From NCBI GenBank assembly GCA_002424365.1, contig DIRQ01000141.1:1-8101 (forward strand): a DNA stretch of 8,101 bases. Reading direction: 5' to 3'. The stretch is from Syntrophomonas sp. UBA5432 (GTDB lineage Bacteria; Bacillota; Syntrophomonadia; Syntrophomonadales; Syntrophomonadaceae). The notes beneath the pieces are model-generated. The model was not told where the DNA came from. It ran no database searches and saw only the letters and a list, made by a program, of their open reading frames with translations. This document shows positions 1-6,889 of this stretch, one piece after another. Within the stretch, counting starts at the first letter, position 1; every line of letters begins with the position of its first letter. The position numbers were made by a program, and so were the translations under genes.

Positions 1-1
1 G

Positions 2-139
2 CTGGTAAAGGAATACGGTATAACTTATATTCCGGCAACTTTCATTATTGATAGCAATGGTGAACTCAGCTACCAGGAGATTGGACTTATGCCGGAAGAA
101 GATTTGCGAGCTGAACTGGATAAGGTGGTGAAACCATAA
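2..139 (+). CDS. TlpA/ResA-like thioredoxin, C-terminal end only (partial)
   Basis: The open frame enters from the left edge and ends in TAA at 137-139, giving the last 45 residues of a protein. The stretch GITYIPATFIIDSNGEL has the cis-proline loop (IPATFIID) followed by the beta-hairpin seen in membrane-anchored TlpA/ResA-type thioredoxins. A C-terminal helix rich in Glu and Asp follows. In that family the CXXC active site and the signal anchor lie about 70-100 residues upstream, so they are outside the window and unseen. Members act outside the cytoplasmic membrane and reduce disulphides, for example in apocytochrome c maturation. The stop codon is immediately followed by the ATG of a CcdA-family gene, which supplies electrons to such thioredoxins, so the pair is very likely one operon and one pathway. 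The fold assignment is good; the exact substrate cannot be told. Confidence 0.8.
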   Translation: MVKEYGITYIPATFIIDSNGELSYQEIGLMPEEDLRAELDKVVKP

Positions 140-826
140 ATGGAAGCCTGGATTAATCAGGTAGCCCCCCATTTTTTGAGTAGCTTTTCTATTTATGGCT
201 ATGGACTGGTTTTTTTGGCCGGCGTTATTACTAGTATCGGACCCTGTAACCTGAGTACCGTGCCTATAATTATCGGTTATGTAGCTGGTACGGAGGCGGG
301 AAAAAAACGCAGCTTTACCATGTCCCTGCTTTTTACCCTGGGGACTGCTACTACCTTCATGCTGTTGGGCCTCATAATAGCTGCAGTAGGCGGCATCTTC
401 GGCGCCAGTAAGAGTATACTCTATTATATAGTTGCGGCCGTCTGTATAGTGATAGGCTTAAATCTGGTGGGAGTATGGAAACTAAACATCAGTTTTGGCG
501 GTGATTTGCTTACCCGGGTCGGGGAGCAGCGGGGTTACCTGGGCAGCTATATCCTGGGCTTGGTTATGGGTTTGGTAGGCTCTCAATGTGGTACTCCTAT
601 ACTTTTGGCTATTCTTTCCCTGGCCCTGGCCAGCGGTCAATGGCTTTATGGTGCCACCCTGCTTTTTGTTTACGCCCTGGGCCGTGGTGTTCCTATTGTA
701 ATAGTAGGCACTTTCACCGGTCTCATTGCCCGCATGGATCAATTCGCCCGCTGGAACGCGGTGCTGGAAAAGGTAGCAGGAGTGATGATTATACTGGTAG
801 GCGGGTATTTTGCGTGGATAGCGTAA
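140..826 (+). CDS. ccdA: CcdA-family cytochrome c biogenesis / thiol-disulphide electron carrier
   Basis: This complete 228-residue membrane protein has about six hydrophobic segments (near residues 18-36, 58-82, 92-112, 134-163, 168-190 and 208-227). CcdA proteins carry electrons from cytoplasmic thioredoxin across the membrane to extracytoplasmic TlpA/ResA-like thioredoxins. Both diagnostic cysteines are present, each at the start of a transmembrane helix: Cys36 in GPCNLSTVP and Cys150 in GSQCGTPILLA. The length is normal for short CcdA proteins (about 220-240). The ATG at 140 follows the stop of the upstream thioredoxin without any gap, and AAGGTGG at 122-128 can serve as ribosome binding site, so translation is probably coupled. 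The next gene is convergent and starts its own block. No clear terminator is visible in the nine bases between them. The thioredoxin partner next door supports the role; whether the end use is cytochrome c, spore or another redox target is not shown. Confidence 0.93.
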   Translation: MEAWINQVAPHFLSSFSIYGYGLVFLAGVITSIGPCNLSTVPIIIGYVAGTEAGKKRSFTMSLLFTLGTATTFMLLGLIIAAVGGIFGASKSILYYIVAAVCIVIGLNLVGVWKLNISFGGDLLTRVGEQRGYLGSYILGLVMGLVGSQCGTPILLAILSLALASGQWLYGATLLFVYALGRGVPIVIVGTFTGLIARMDQFARWNAVLEKVAGVMIILVGGYFAWIA

Positions 827-835
827 TTTAAGGCA

Positions 836-1471
836 TTATTTAGGCCCGAGCCAGTGCTTAGTTAAATCACCATAAATCCGGTAACTATTTTCCAGGATAA
901 AGTCCCAGGGAAGGTCGTGGTAACTACCATAATCCTCTAAATATTCTATGTAGGGCTCACCCTGCAGGTCTTTATCCGGCAGGATAGCGTCACTTAATCC
1001 ATCAAAACTTACTACCGGAACTCCGGTCCGCTCACATATTTCCTTATCGAAAGTAGGAGCTGCCTTCAGCCATTTACCGTTTAGAAAAATACAGTTATAC
1101 ATATGAGGAAAGAAAACGTTGGTCTCCATCATTTGTACAGCTTCCGGAGGGGATTTGTGATTACGTATCGTAACCAGCAAAAGCCCGCAGGGAATTCCTG
1201 CTGCCCGGCAAAGGGCCGCCAGCAGTACCGCCTTTTGTACACACCAGCCCTGGCCCTTGGCCAGAATAGCAGAGGCGCGATAAGCTTCAATATCCCCGGT
1301 AGTGGTATACATATTATAGTGGCATTCATCCCGCACATAATTAAATAGCTTAACGGCTTTCTCCACCTCAGTGCTCAGGCCCCGGGTAATTTCCTCTGCT
1401 TTCTCCCGGATAAGAGGGTGCTCACTTTCTATATAAGGGGTAGCTTGTAGATACAATAATGTATCCTGCAT
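836..1471 (-). CDS. transglutaminase-like superfamily protein
   Basis: A 211-residue protein reads leftward from ATG at 1471, with a strong AGGAGG site just upstream on the minus strand (1481-1488). It has the Cys-His-Asp arrangement of bacterial transglutaminase-like proteins. Cys77 lies in GQGWCVQKAVLLAALCRAAG, His123 in FFPHMYNCIFLNGKWL, and Asp142 in KAAPTFD. The residues around Cys77 (helix start, then small and hydrophobic residues up to a GIPC segment) are typical of the family. The many microbial members are mostly uncharacterised and are thought to be thiol peptidases or amidases rather than protein crosslinkers. No signal peptide or membrane segment is seen, so it is probably cytoplasmic. 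It converges on ccdA with a nine-base gap and is not in the same operon. The catalytic triad looks intact, but the substrate is unknown. Confidence 0.85.
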   Translation of the reverse strand: MQDTLLYLQATPYIESEHPLIREKAEEITRGLSTEVEKAVKLFNYVRDECHYNMYTTTGDIEAYRASAILAKGQGWCVQKAVLLAALCRAAGIPCGLLLVTIRNHKSPPEAVQMMETNVFFPHMYNCIFLNGKWLKAAPTFDKEICERTGVPVVSFDGLSDAILPDKDLQGEPYIEYLEDYGSYHDLPWDFILENSYRIYGDLTKHWLGPK

Positions 1472-1528
1472 AAAAACTCCTCCTATCTGAATTTCCCATC
1501 TTTACCAAACAGTATAAACTACTTCGAT

Positions 1529-1553
1529 AGGGAAGGGGAGTTTCCCTTTTTAT
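1529..1553 (+). terminator. possible weak intrinsic terminator at the left edge of the island
   Basis: A six-base stem AGGGAA/TTCCCT (1529-1534 with 1542-1547) with a seven-base loop is followed by TTTTATT on the plus strand. The stem is short, and nothing on the plus strand immediately upstream needs a terminator, because the neighbouring gene is on the minus strand. It may be a remnant of whatever once preceded the methyltransferase fragment, or a chance hairpin. The rest of 1472-1607 holds only the upstream region of the transglutaminase-like gene and no recognisable coding sequence. Confidence 0.25.
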
Positions 1554-1607
1554 TACTGTTGCAGGATATTGTTATCAAGCTCTCTAATTTGCAGAAATCT
1601 CGCTTAA

Positions 1608-2024
1608 AAAAGGATTAGCCAAAAACTACGTATCCGTGGTACTGATATTGACAAAGAGGTTCTAAGCCTAGCCCGTTATCATGCCCGTCAGGCCGGGGTT
1701 AGCGAGCATATAGATTTTCAGCAGGCATCTATTGCAAATTTGCGTAGCAGTGATAAATACGGCTGCATTATTCGTAATCCCCCTTATGGAGAACGATTAG
1801 AGGATAAGATTAGCGTAGAGAAATTGTACCGGGAAATGGGCGAAGTGTTAAAAGCTTTGGATAGCTGGTCTATTTATGTACTTACAGCCCATCAGAAGTT
1901 TGAAAGTCTATTTGGGCGCCCGGCTGACCGGCGGCGTAAGCTGTACAATGGTCGAATTCAATGCAACTATTATCATTTTACGGTCCCCGTCCCCCGCAAA
2001 GGCAAACAGTGTATCAATAGATAA
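1608..2024 (+). pseudogene. rlmL: RlmL-type 23S rRNA m2G methyltransferase, C-terminal fragment
   Basis: The frame from an in-frame TAA (1605-1607) to the TAA at 2022-2024 encodes the C-terminal part of a Rossmann-fold RNA methyltransferase of the UPF0020/RlmL family. Clear family landmarks are RIRGTDID (acidic end of strand beta-2, binds SAM ribose), ARYHARQAGV, and the catalytic IIRNPPYGERL motif (NPPY, binds the target guanine amino group). The usual C-terminus KLYNGRIQCNYY is also present. Homology is clear from codon 1629 onward. There is no THUMP domain, no SAM motif I (DPFCGSGT) and no plausible start before a TTG at 1740, so this piece cannot make an active enzyme. Upstream bases do not resemble the missing 35-45 residues. 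The natural C-terminus is kept and is followed directly by repeat copy A. It complements, with a short gap, the N-terminal fragment at 7432-8085. Confidence 0.85.
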
Positions 2025-2054
2025 ATAAAAAGGCTAGGTAAAATCTACATAGCC
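2022..2054 (-). terminator. minus-strand intrinsic terminator in repeat A
   Basis: Read on the minus strand, GGCTATGTA (2046-2054) pairs with TACCTAGCC (2032-2040) around a five-base loop, with one mismatch, and is followed by TTTTTATTTAT. The U-run lies on the minus-strand side, so it would end a leftward transcript rather than the plus-strand methyltransferase message. Confidence 0.5.
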
Positions 2055-2151
2055 ATACTTTAAATGTAGCAAACACCACACCAGAGTGGTAGATATTCCT
2101 AAATGGTTAGAGGGGGTCTCAAGGAAACACTTGAGAGCCTCCTTTGTTATT
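2027..2151 (-). ncRNA. putative antisense-type small RNA from repeat A
   Basis: Inferred transcript of about 125 nucleotides, from the minus-strand promoter at 2158-2186 to the minus-strand terminator at 2022-2054. It would contain the complement of the 2110-2142 hairpin. By analogy with Bacillota type I toxin-antitoxin loci, where the antitoxin RNA is convergent to and overlaps the 3' end of the toxin message, this is a candidate antitoxin RNA. No toxin gene remains beside it, so any action would have to be in trans, for example on the message from 7126. Transcription is not shown; only signals and arrangement are seen. Confidence 0.4.
2110..2150 (+). terminator. plus-strand terminator hairpin in repeat A
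   Basis: TCTCAAG (2117-2123) and CTTGAGA (2130-2136) form a seven-base stem with a six-base loop. It is extended past a G-G mismatch by GGG/CCTCC pairs and followed by TTTGTTATT. It would end plus-strand transcription from the methyltransferase fragment. The equivalent hairpin in copy B is better paired. Confidence 0.45.
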
Positions 2152-2157
2152 AGACGC

Positions 2158-2186
2158 ATTTTATTGTATATGCCCCCTTGTTTCAA
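2158..2186 (-). promoter_or_regulatory. candidate minus-strand sigma-A promoter in repeat A
   Basis: On the minus strand, TTGAAA (2181-2186) and TAAAAT (2158-2163) are separated by exactly 17 bases. Each differs from the TTGACA/TATAAT consensus at one position. A transcript would start near 2151 and run leftward through both repeat hairpins. It is the best-looking promoter on this strand in the region. Confidence 0.45.
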
Positions 2187-2256
2187 TAATTCGAAAACAA
2201 AGGAGTTAAATGATAACCTGAGTCTATTAGGAAAAAAAACAGGAGGAAATTGTCTT

Positions 2257-2485
2257 TTGGTAACGAAAACAGTTAATAGTAAGTAAACGTATAACTTTAA
2301 CAGTGGCATTTATCGGGCAGGATGGAAAGGCCATACAGTTAACTATATTGGAAAATATAGAAATCAAATTCTGCTATGATAAACTAGATCGCTGTCTGGT
2401 ATTAAATTCTTACGGCACATTCCAGATCCGGCTAAATAAGGGCGACTTGGGTGGGAAAAGGCTTAAAATTAATATTAAGCTTTAA
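2257..2485 (+). pseudogene. small unknown gene upstream of mcrB, apparently frameshifted
   Basis: AGGAGG at 2241-2246 is followed after ten bases by TTG at 2257, which opens MVTKTVNS and then stops at 2284-2286. Moving one base over near 2280 gives an uninterrupted frame to TAA at 2483-2485. It reads through KRITLTV, GQDGKAIQLTILENIEI and GTFQIRLNKG to end GKRLKINIKL. The joined product would be about 76 residues with alternating hydrophobic and polar residues typical of beta strands. The second part alone (from GTG at 2303, 60 residues) has no ribosome binding site. It lies 21 bases before mcrB on the same strand, so it may be a leader gene of that operon. I do not recognise the protein. It could be a broken gene, a sequencing error, a recoded gene or a chance frame. 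Confidence 0.35.
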
Positions 2486-2506
2486 TAAAAGTGAGGTGCA
2501 ATTACA

Positions 2507-4990
2507 ATGGAATCATCAAAAAAACAATTTACGTGGACTTCGTATTATATGGAATTTGCTGATAAGCTACTACAGTATAGAGATAGACGCCCGGAGCTTC
2601 TGGTTATAATTAAAGGTGTCTTTGATGAGCTTAGTATGCGTTATCCTTTTATGGATAACGGTGAACCTATCGACGATATTTGTCCGTTTACTGTATTTGG
2701 CTGCTTTAATAAAGGAATAACAAATGAAAATCGCATGGCGATAATGAAGGGTATTGGTAGCAAACTTGGTGTAAACGTTGCAGTGCCAAGAGAGTTTGAT
2801 GGTATCCCAGTATTAAACAATATGCGGGCCTGGTTTTTCGGATACAAGGCTGACAGAAAAATAGATGATATCTCCAACCTTTGGAATATTTTTGAAGCGG
2901 GAATAAACTATGCAGATAATCCGTCAGAAGTTTCTAAAGTAGCATTTATAGATTGTTATGACAAGGTAAGGAAACAACTCGGTATTAAATGGAATTTGAC
3001 TATGGGGCTGTATTGGATTCGCCCATTTTCTTATTTGAACCTGGATGAGCGAAATAGAAGCTTCTTGGCTCAAGAGAGCAATCCGTATTTTGCAAACATA
3101 TTGGAAATTTCTAAATTAAAACAGCTTCCAAGTGCTAAGACATATTTGGAGTTAATTAATGCGTGCAAGGATATCTTTGAAAAAAACGATAGCCTATATC
3201 ACAGTTTCCCTGAATTATCATATAAGGCATGGATCACATCAACTCCGACTGATCAGGGCCAAAAAAGATCTACTGCCAGTTTCCTCAAATGGTTTCTACC
3301 GCTTATTAATGCTTTAAGAGAACTTGGTGGCTCAGCAACTCCGGAACAGGCTCGTAACCAGATTATATCAGACTTAAATCTGCCTGATGAAGTTATTAAT
3401 GAAAAGCGCGGTAAAACGGAAACTAAAAAATTTGACAATGAGGTCGCCTTTGCAAGAAACTATTTGGCTTATGAAGGATACATAGATAAATCTGTCAGAG
3501 GTATTTGGACACTTACGGAAAAAGGACTTGTTGCACCTATAACCGATGAAATTGCCAGTGAAATATTCTTGAAGTGGGTAGATATTCTTAAAGTAAGGCG
3601 TGAGAATCAGCAAGTCTCCCTGTCTAATGTGCGTAATAAAAACGAAAAAAGATATTGGATTTATGCCCCTGGAGAAAACTCATCTAAATGGGACGAATTC
3701 CATGAGCAGGGCATTATGGGAATCGGATGGGATGAAATGGGCGATTTAAAACAATATCCCAGCAAGGATGCTATGAAAACCAAAATGAAAGAGCTATATG
3801 GCAAGGACTTTTCATATATGAACTCAGCCCATGCAACATGGCAGTTTGCCAATGAGCTCCAATCCGGAGATATTGTTTATGTCAAGAAGGGAATGTATAA
3901 AGTTATTGGACGCGGCGTAGTTGAATCTGAGTACATTTATGATACGGAACGTGACGAGTATAAGCATATACATAGAATCAAGTGGACTCATAAGGGAGAA
4001 TGGGAGCATCCCGGACAGGCGGTTCAGAAAACGCTCACTGACATTACAGCTTATATCGACTATGTACAAAAACTGGAAACGTTGTTTATTGAAGACTATA
4101 CGGTTGATAACAACAAAGAAAAAGAAGTGATATATCCTCCATACACTGAGGATGATTTCCTCAGTGAGGTATTTATGGATGAAGAATCCTATACCACCTT
4201 GGTCAACCTGCTAAAAGCCAAGAAAAACATAATATTACAGGGTGCGCCGGGTGTTGGTAAAACATTTGTTGCCAAAAGACTGGCTTATTCAATTATAGGG
4301 GAAAGAGATACCAGTCGCGTTATGATGGTTCAATTTCATCAGAGTTACAGCTATGAAGATTTCATTATGGGTTATCGTCCATCAAAGGACGGATTTGAAC
4401 TTACCCCCGGACCATTTTATCAGTTTTGCAAAATTGCACAGGATGATGACGAACGGGAGTATTTCTTTATCATTGATGAGATTAATCGCGGGAATTTAAG
4501 TAAAATATTCGGTGAACTACTTATGCTTATTGAAAAGGAAAAACGTGGTGAGAAACTGCGTCTACTGTACTCAAACGAGTTGTTTTCAGTTCCCCCAAAT
4601 GTATATATTATTGGTATGATGAATACTGCGGACCGAAGTCTAGCCATGATTGATTATGCGCTTAGAAGAAGATTTGCTTTCTTTGAACTTGAACCTGCTT
4701 TTGATTCCGAAGGTTTTAAGGCGATCATGCTTGAAGCCAATCACACTAAATTCAATGATCTGATTGAGCAAATTAAAGCTTTGAATGATTTCATCAGCCA
4801 AGATGAATCTCTTGGCGATGGTTTTAGAATTGGTCATAGCTATCTTTGCCCCAATGAAGAAGTAACAGATGAATGGCTGATGGCGGTTGTAAAATATGAA
4901 CTGCTGCCGCTTTTGAGCGAATATTGGTTTGATGAGCAATCTAAGATCGAGCAGTGGACAAAAAAACTGTATGGTGCTTTGAATGATTAG
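2507..4990 (+). CDS. mcrB: McrB-type GTPase with Mrr-N and EVE-like DNA-recognition domains
   Basis: This 827-residue motor and recognition subunit belongs to a modification-dependent restriction system. ATG 2507 has GTGAGGTG eight bases upstream. Residues 1-235 are a helical region I recall from other long McrB-like proteins (GLYWIRPFSYLNLDERNR near 167-184). Residues about 258-340 resemble the Mrr N-terminal winged helix (FLKWFLPLINALRELGG to GIWTLTEKG). Residues about 382-516 resemble an EVE/PUA-like modified-base reader (RYWIYAPGENSSKW, IGWDEMGDLKQYPS, GDIVYVKKGMYKVIGRG, RDEYKHI). The rest is the McrB AAA+ domain: Walker A GAPGVGKT (579-586), FHQSYSYEDFI, Walker B FFIIDEINRGN (653-663) and the McrB signature MNTADRS (705-711). 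E. coli McrB has about 460 residues, so this is a long multi-reader form. All nucleotide-binding motifs are intact. It overlaps mcrC by eight bases. The domain calls come from sequence pattern only. Confidence 0.93.
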   Translation: MESSKKQFTWTSYYMEFADKLLQYRDRRPELLVIIKGVFDELSMRYPFMDNGEPIDDICPFTVFGCFNKGITNENRMAIMKGIGSKLGVNVAVPREFDGIPVLNNMRAWFFGYKADRKIDDISNLWNIFEAGINYADNPSEVSKVAFIDCYDKVRKQLGIKWNLTMGLYWIRPFSYLNLDERNRSFLAQESNPYFANILEISKLKQLPSAKTYLELINACKDIFEKNDSLYHSFPELSYKAWITSTPTDQGQKRSTASFLKWFLPLINALRELGGSATPEQARNQIISDLNLPDEVINEKRGKTETKKFDNEVAFARNYLAYEGYIDKSVRGIWTLTEKGLVAPITDEIASEIFLKWVDILKVRRENQQVSLSNVRNKNEKRYWIYAPGENSSKWDEFHEQGIMGIGWDEMGDLKQYPSKDAMKTKMKELYGKDFSYMNSAHATWQFANELQSGDIVYVKKGMYKVIGRGVVESEYIYDTERDEYKHIHRIKWTHKGEWEHPGQAVQKTLTDITAYIDYVQKLETLFIEDYTVDNNKEKEVIYPPYTEDDFLSEVFMDEESYTTLVNLLKAKKNIILQGAPGVGKTFVAKRLAYSIIGERDTSRVMMVQFHQSYSYEDFIMGYRPSKDGFELTPGPFYQFCKIAQDDDEREYFFIIDEINRGNLSKIFGELLMLIEKEKRGEKLRLLYSNELFSVPPNVYIIGMMNTADRSLAMIDYALRRRFAFFELEPAFDSEGFKAIMLEANHTKFNDLIEQIKALNDFISQDESLGDGFRIGHSYLCPNEEVTDEWLMAVVKYELLPLLSEYWFDEQSKIEQWTKKLYGALND

Positions 4991-6017
4991 AATTCAAAAT
5001 ATCTACCACATGCTTTCTTACGCATTTCAAGTTTTAAGTGAAGATAGTTATGCCAAGGTGGCAACCGAGGAATTCGAATATGTATGTGATTTATTTGCAG
5101 CGATCCTTGCCAAAGGCATTGCTAATCAAATCAAAAGGGGCTTAGGCAGAGAATATGTCAGCAAAACAGATACTATTAGTCTACCTACCGGAAAAATCAA
5201 TGTTTCTGCTTCTGTAAGACAGCAAACTATGATGAAAAAACAACTAGTCTGCAATTTCGATGAATATACTGAGAATGCTTATATGAATAAGATACTTAAA
5301 ACCACAGCCATGCTACTAATTCGTTCTTCCGATGTTTCCGTACAGCAAAGGAAAGCTTTAAGAAAAGTATTGCTTTATTTTGACAACGTTAAAGAGATTG
5401 ATCTTCGCCGGGTGCAGTGGTCGAATATCAAGTATCATCGAAATAATGCTACTTACAAAATGCTGTTAAATATCTGCTATTTGGTTATCGAAGGCATGCT
5501 CCTTACTGAGCAAGAGGGTTCCCGCAAGTTGGCACGTTATGTAGATGATCAACGCATGCATAGTTTATTTGAGAAATTCGTCCTGGAATATTATCGTAAA
5601 CATTACCCTGAGCTTAAGGCATCGGCGGCACATATTGATTGGGATGTTGACGACGGTGTTATCGAATTCCTGCCAACAATGAAATCGGATATTATGCTCG
5701 AGTTTAATGGCAAAAGCCTCATTATTGATACTAAATATTATCAACATACGATGCAAACAAACAGATTATATAACAGCCGGACACTTCATTCTCATAACCT
5801 ATATCAGATTTTTACCTATGTAAAAAACAGGGATGCGATTAAATCCGGAAATGTTAGTGGGGTTCTGCTTTATGCTAAAACAGATGAGGAAGTTGTACCA
5901 GATAATGATTATTTGATGAGTGGCAATCGAATAAGTGTAAAAACGCTGGATTTGAACAAGGATTTTTCTTGCATAGCTGAGCAACTAAACACTTTAGTAG
6001 AAAGGCTGCTATTTTAG
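4983..6017 (+). CDS. mcrC: McrC nuclease subunit (PD-(D/E)XK)
   Basis: A 344-residue partner of McrB; the length is like E. coli McrC (about 348). It starts MIRIQNIYHMLSYAF, the usual McrC opening, and overlaps the end of mcrB by eight bases, so the subunits are probably translationally coupled. The C-terminal nuclease core is visible: Asp236 in LPTMKSDIML, then Asp249 and Lys251 in LIIDTKYY, and Gln275 in YQIFTYV, matching the PD-(D/E)XK arrangement. In known systems McrC stimulates GTP hydrolysis by the McrB ring and cuts DNA after translocation between modified sites. The catalytic residues are intact and the frame is uninterrupted, so the system looks functional. No intrinsic terminator is clear in the 76 bases before the convergent next gene. 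Confidence 0.93.
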   Translation: MIRIQNIYHMLSYAFQVLSEDSYAKVATEEFEYVCDLFAAILAKGIANQIKRGLGREYVSKTDTISLPTGKINVSASVRQQTMMKKQLVCNFDEYTENAYMNKILKTTAMLLIRSSDVSVQQRKALRKVLLYFDNVKEIDLRRVQWSNIKYHRNNATYKMLLNICYLVIEGMLLTEQEGSRKLARYVDDQRMHSLFEKFVLEYYRKHYPELKASAAHIDWDVDDGVIEFLPTMKSDIMLEFNGKSLIIDTKYYQHTMQTNRLYNSRTLHSHNLYQIFTYVKNRDAIKSGNVSGVLLYAKTDEEVVPDNDYLMSGNRISVKTLDLNKDFSCIAEQLNTLVERLLF

Positions 6018-6093
6018 GTGATTTAGCGAGTATAAAGACCGATGTTTGTGTTGGCTATACTGTCCGCGTAAAATTGCGCAATTACTTGCTTTA

Positions 6094-6840
6094 TTAGGTA
6101 TTACCGGGCAGATCAGGATTTACTTGTAAAACTTGCATATTCAATTGTAATCTATCTTGAAAAGAGCGTATAGTTTCTTCCCATTTCTGTATTTCCGTAA
6201 TTGTGAGATATTCCTTAATAAAGTCTTCATAAATTAAAAACATGGTATAAAAACCTTTAAGTAAAATCGTTAAATAGAATCTATATGATCTCGGATTATC
6301 CGGAAACTGAAAATAGTGTACGTTATGTTTTATTTTACTTGGTATTTCAGTAAAGACTATTTCAAACCTATGAAAAAACGAATCAATATCAGCATGTGAG
6401 CCGTACTGACTACAAGCTTCATGGAGATTAATCAAAAAAGGTGCAAGAGGATAAAGGGAAGGATCTTTTTTTAGTTCGTCCTTAATCGTAGCCTTGATTC
6501 GAAGATATTGATGCTTACGTTGAAGGTACTGATCTATACTATCTGGTTTCTTTATTAAACGATATGCGGTAAATGTTGCATCAATACCTGTCCTCATTGC
6601 TGACAGGCTATCAGAAAGATGGCTTCTTAACATACAGCTATACGAGAAGTAAAGATTATAGTGAGTAAGAAGATAAAGGCTGGCAATAGTCGTTTTTTCT
6701 TCTGGAACGGTCATTTTTTTCATGGGGAATTGGTAAATCCAGTCGAGTTGGGCAAACATATCAATTTCTTTAGGAAACCGAACTAGACTGGTAAGTAGAT
6801 TCTGTTCTTCAACAGCTAAGTAATCAAAAAAACCTTTCAA
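6094..6840 (-). CDS. alpha-helical protein of unknown function
   Basis: A 248-residue protein starts at TTG 6840 on the minus strand, with GGGGGA about eight bases upstream. I do not recognise it with confidence. It looks almost wholly helical and has no signal peptide. The central part LSDSLSAMRTGIDATFTAYRL, followed by a Tyr- and Lys-rich helix and later CSQYGSHADID, recalls the arrangement in DUF5677-like helical bundles (an R-x3-D/E helix, then an S-x(3)-H segment), some of which are compared to HEPN proteins. The ribonuclease motif R-x(4-6)-H of catalytic HEPN domains is not visible. It converges on mcrC and diverges from the small gene at 6890. Its place in a restriction island suggests, but does not show, a defence or stress role. 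Confidence 0.7.
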   Translation of the reverse strand: MKGFFDYLAVEEQNLLTSLVRFPKEIDMFAQLDWIYQFPMKKMTVPEEKTTIASLYLLTHYNLYFSYSCMLRSHLSDSLSAMRTGIDATFTAYRLIKKPDSIDQYLQRKHQYLRIKATIKDELKKDPSLYPLAPFLINLHEACSQYGSHADIDSFFHRFEIVFTEIPSKIKHNVHYFQFPDNPRSYRFYLTILLKGFYTMFLIYEDFIKEYLTITEIQKWEETIRSFQDRLQLNMQVLQVNPDLPGNT

Positions 6841-6872
6841 AATAAATGTCCCCCATTTTGTTAAACTTCACC

Positions 6873-6884
6873 TTACAGGTGTAA
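6873..6884. promoter_or_regulatory. palindromic operator-like site TTACAGGTGTAA in a divergent region
   Basis: TTACA-GG-TGTAA is a perfect inverted repeat in the 49-base gap between the divergent genes at 6840 and 6890. It contains TACA-N2-TGTA, the core bound by BlaI/MecI/CopY-type winged-helix repressors. It also overlaps a second small inverted repeat, CACCT-TAC-AGGTG (6869-6881), whose right arm is the only ribosome binding site candidate for the TTG at 6890. So either a protein or an RNA hairpin could control that gene. No such repressor is encoded in the window, and a match this short can occur by chance. Confidence 0.3.
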
Positions 6885-6889
6885 CTATA

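Larger units (their letters stand above)
2023..2200. repeat. structured direct repeat, copy A (orphan type I antitoxin-like region)
   Basis: About 178 bases match 7189-7370 in the same orientation, at roughly three-quarters identity by eye with a few small gaps. Shared blocks include AAATAAAAAGGCTA, CTACATAGCC, CAAACACCACACCAG, ATGGTTAGAGG, CTTGAGAGCCTC and TATATGC. It contains two hairpins: a left one at 2032-2054 and a right one at about 2110-2142. Differences between the copies mostly leave the hairpin stems paired, which suggests selection on RNA structure. The repeat starts on the last bases of the methyltransferase fragment. It does not code for a convincing protein in any frame. In copy B the same element follows a holin-like toxin peptide. 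Here no toxin frame precedes it, so this copy would be an orphan. Confidence 0.8.

Noticed and set aside
1472..1607. Search for the missing central rlmL residues just upstream of the left fragment
   Set aside because: No frame gives the expected APGLNR or EEW-like segments, and the in-frame stop at 1605-1607 lies 24 bases before clear homology begins.
2034..2309. Minus-strand frame of 91 codons, and an overlapping plus-strand frame at 2086-2286, across repeat A
   Set aside because: Both run through the hairpins of a non-coding structured repeat, are not preserved in copy B, and lack credible ribosome binding sites.
4420..4939. Minus-strand frames inside mcrB (75 and 99 codons) considered as overlapping genes
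   Set aside because: They lie opposite the conserved AAA+ motifs, whose codon constraints explain the open frames. No ribosome binding sites or recognisable products were seen.
6072..6083. Perfect palindrome AATTGCGCAATT between mcrC and the convergent gene, considered as a bidirectional terminator
   Set aside because: It has no room for a loop without losing most of the stem, and no T-run follows on either strand.
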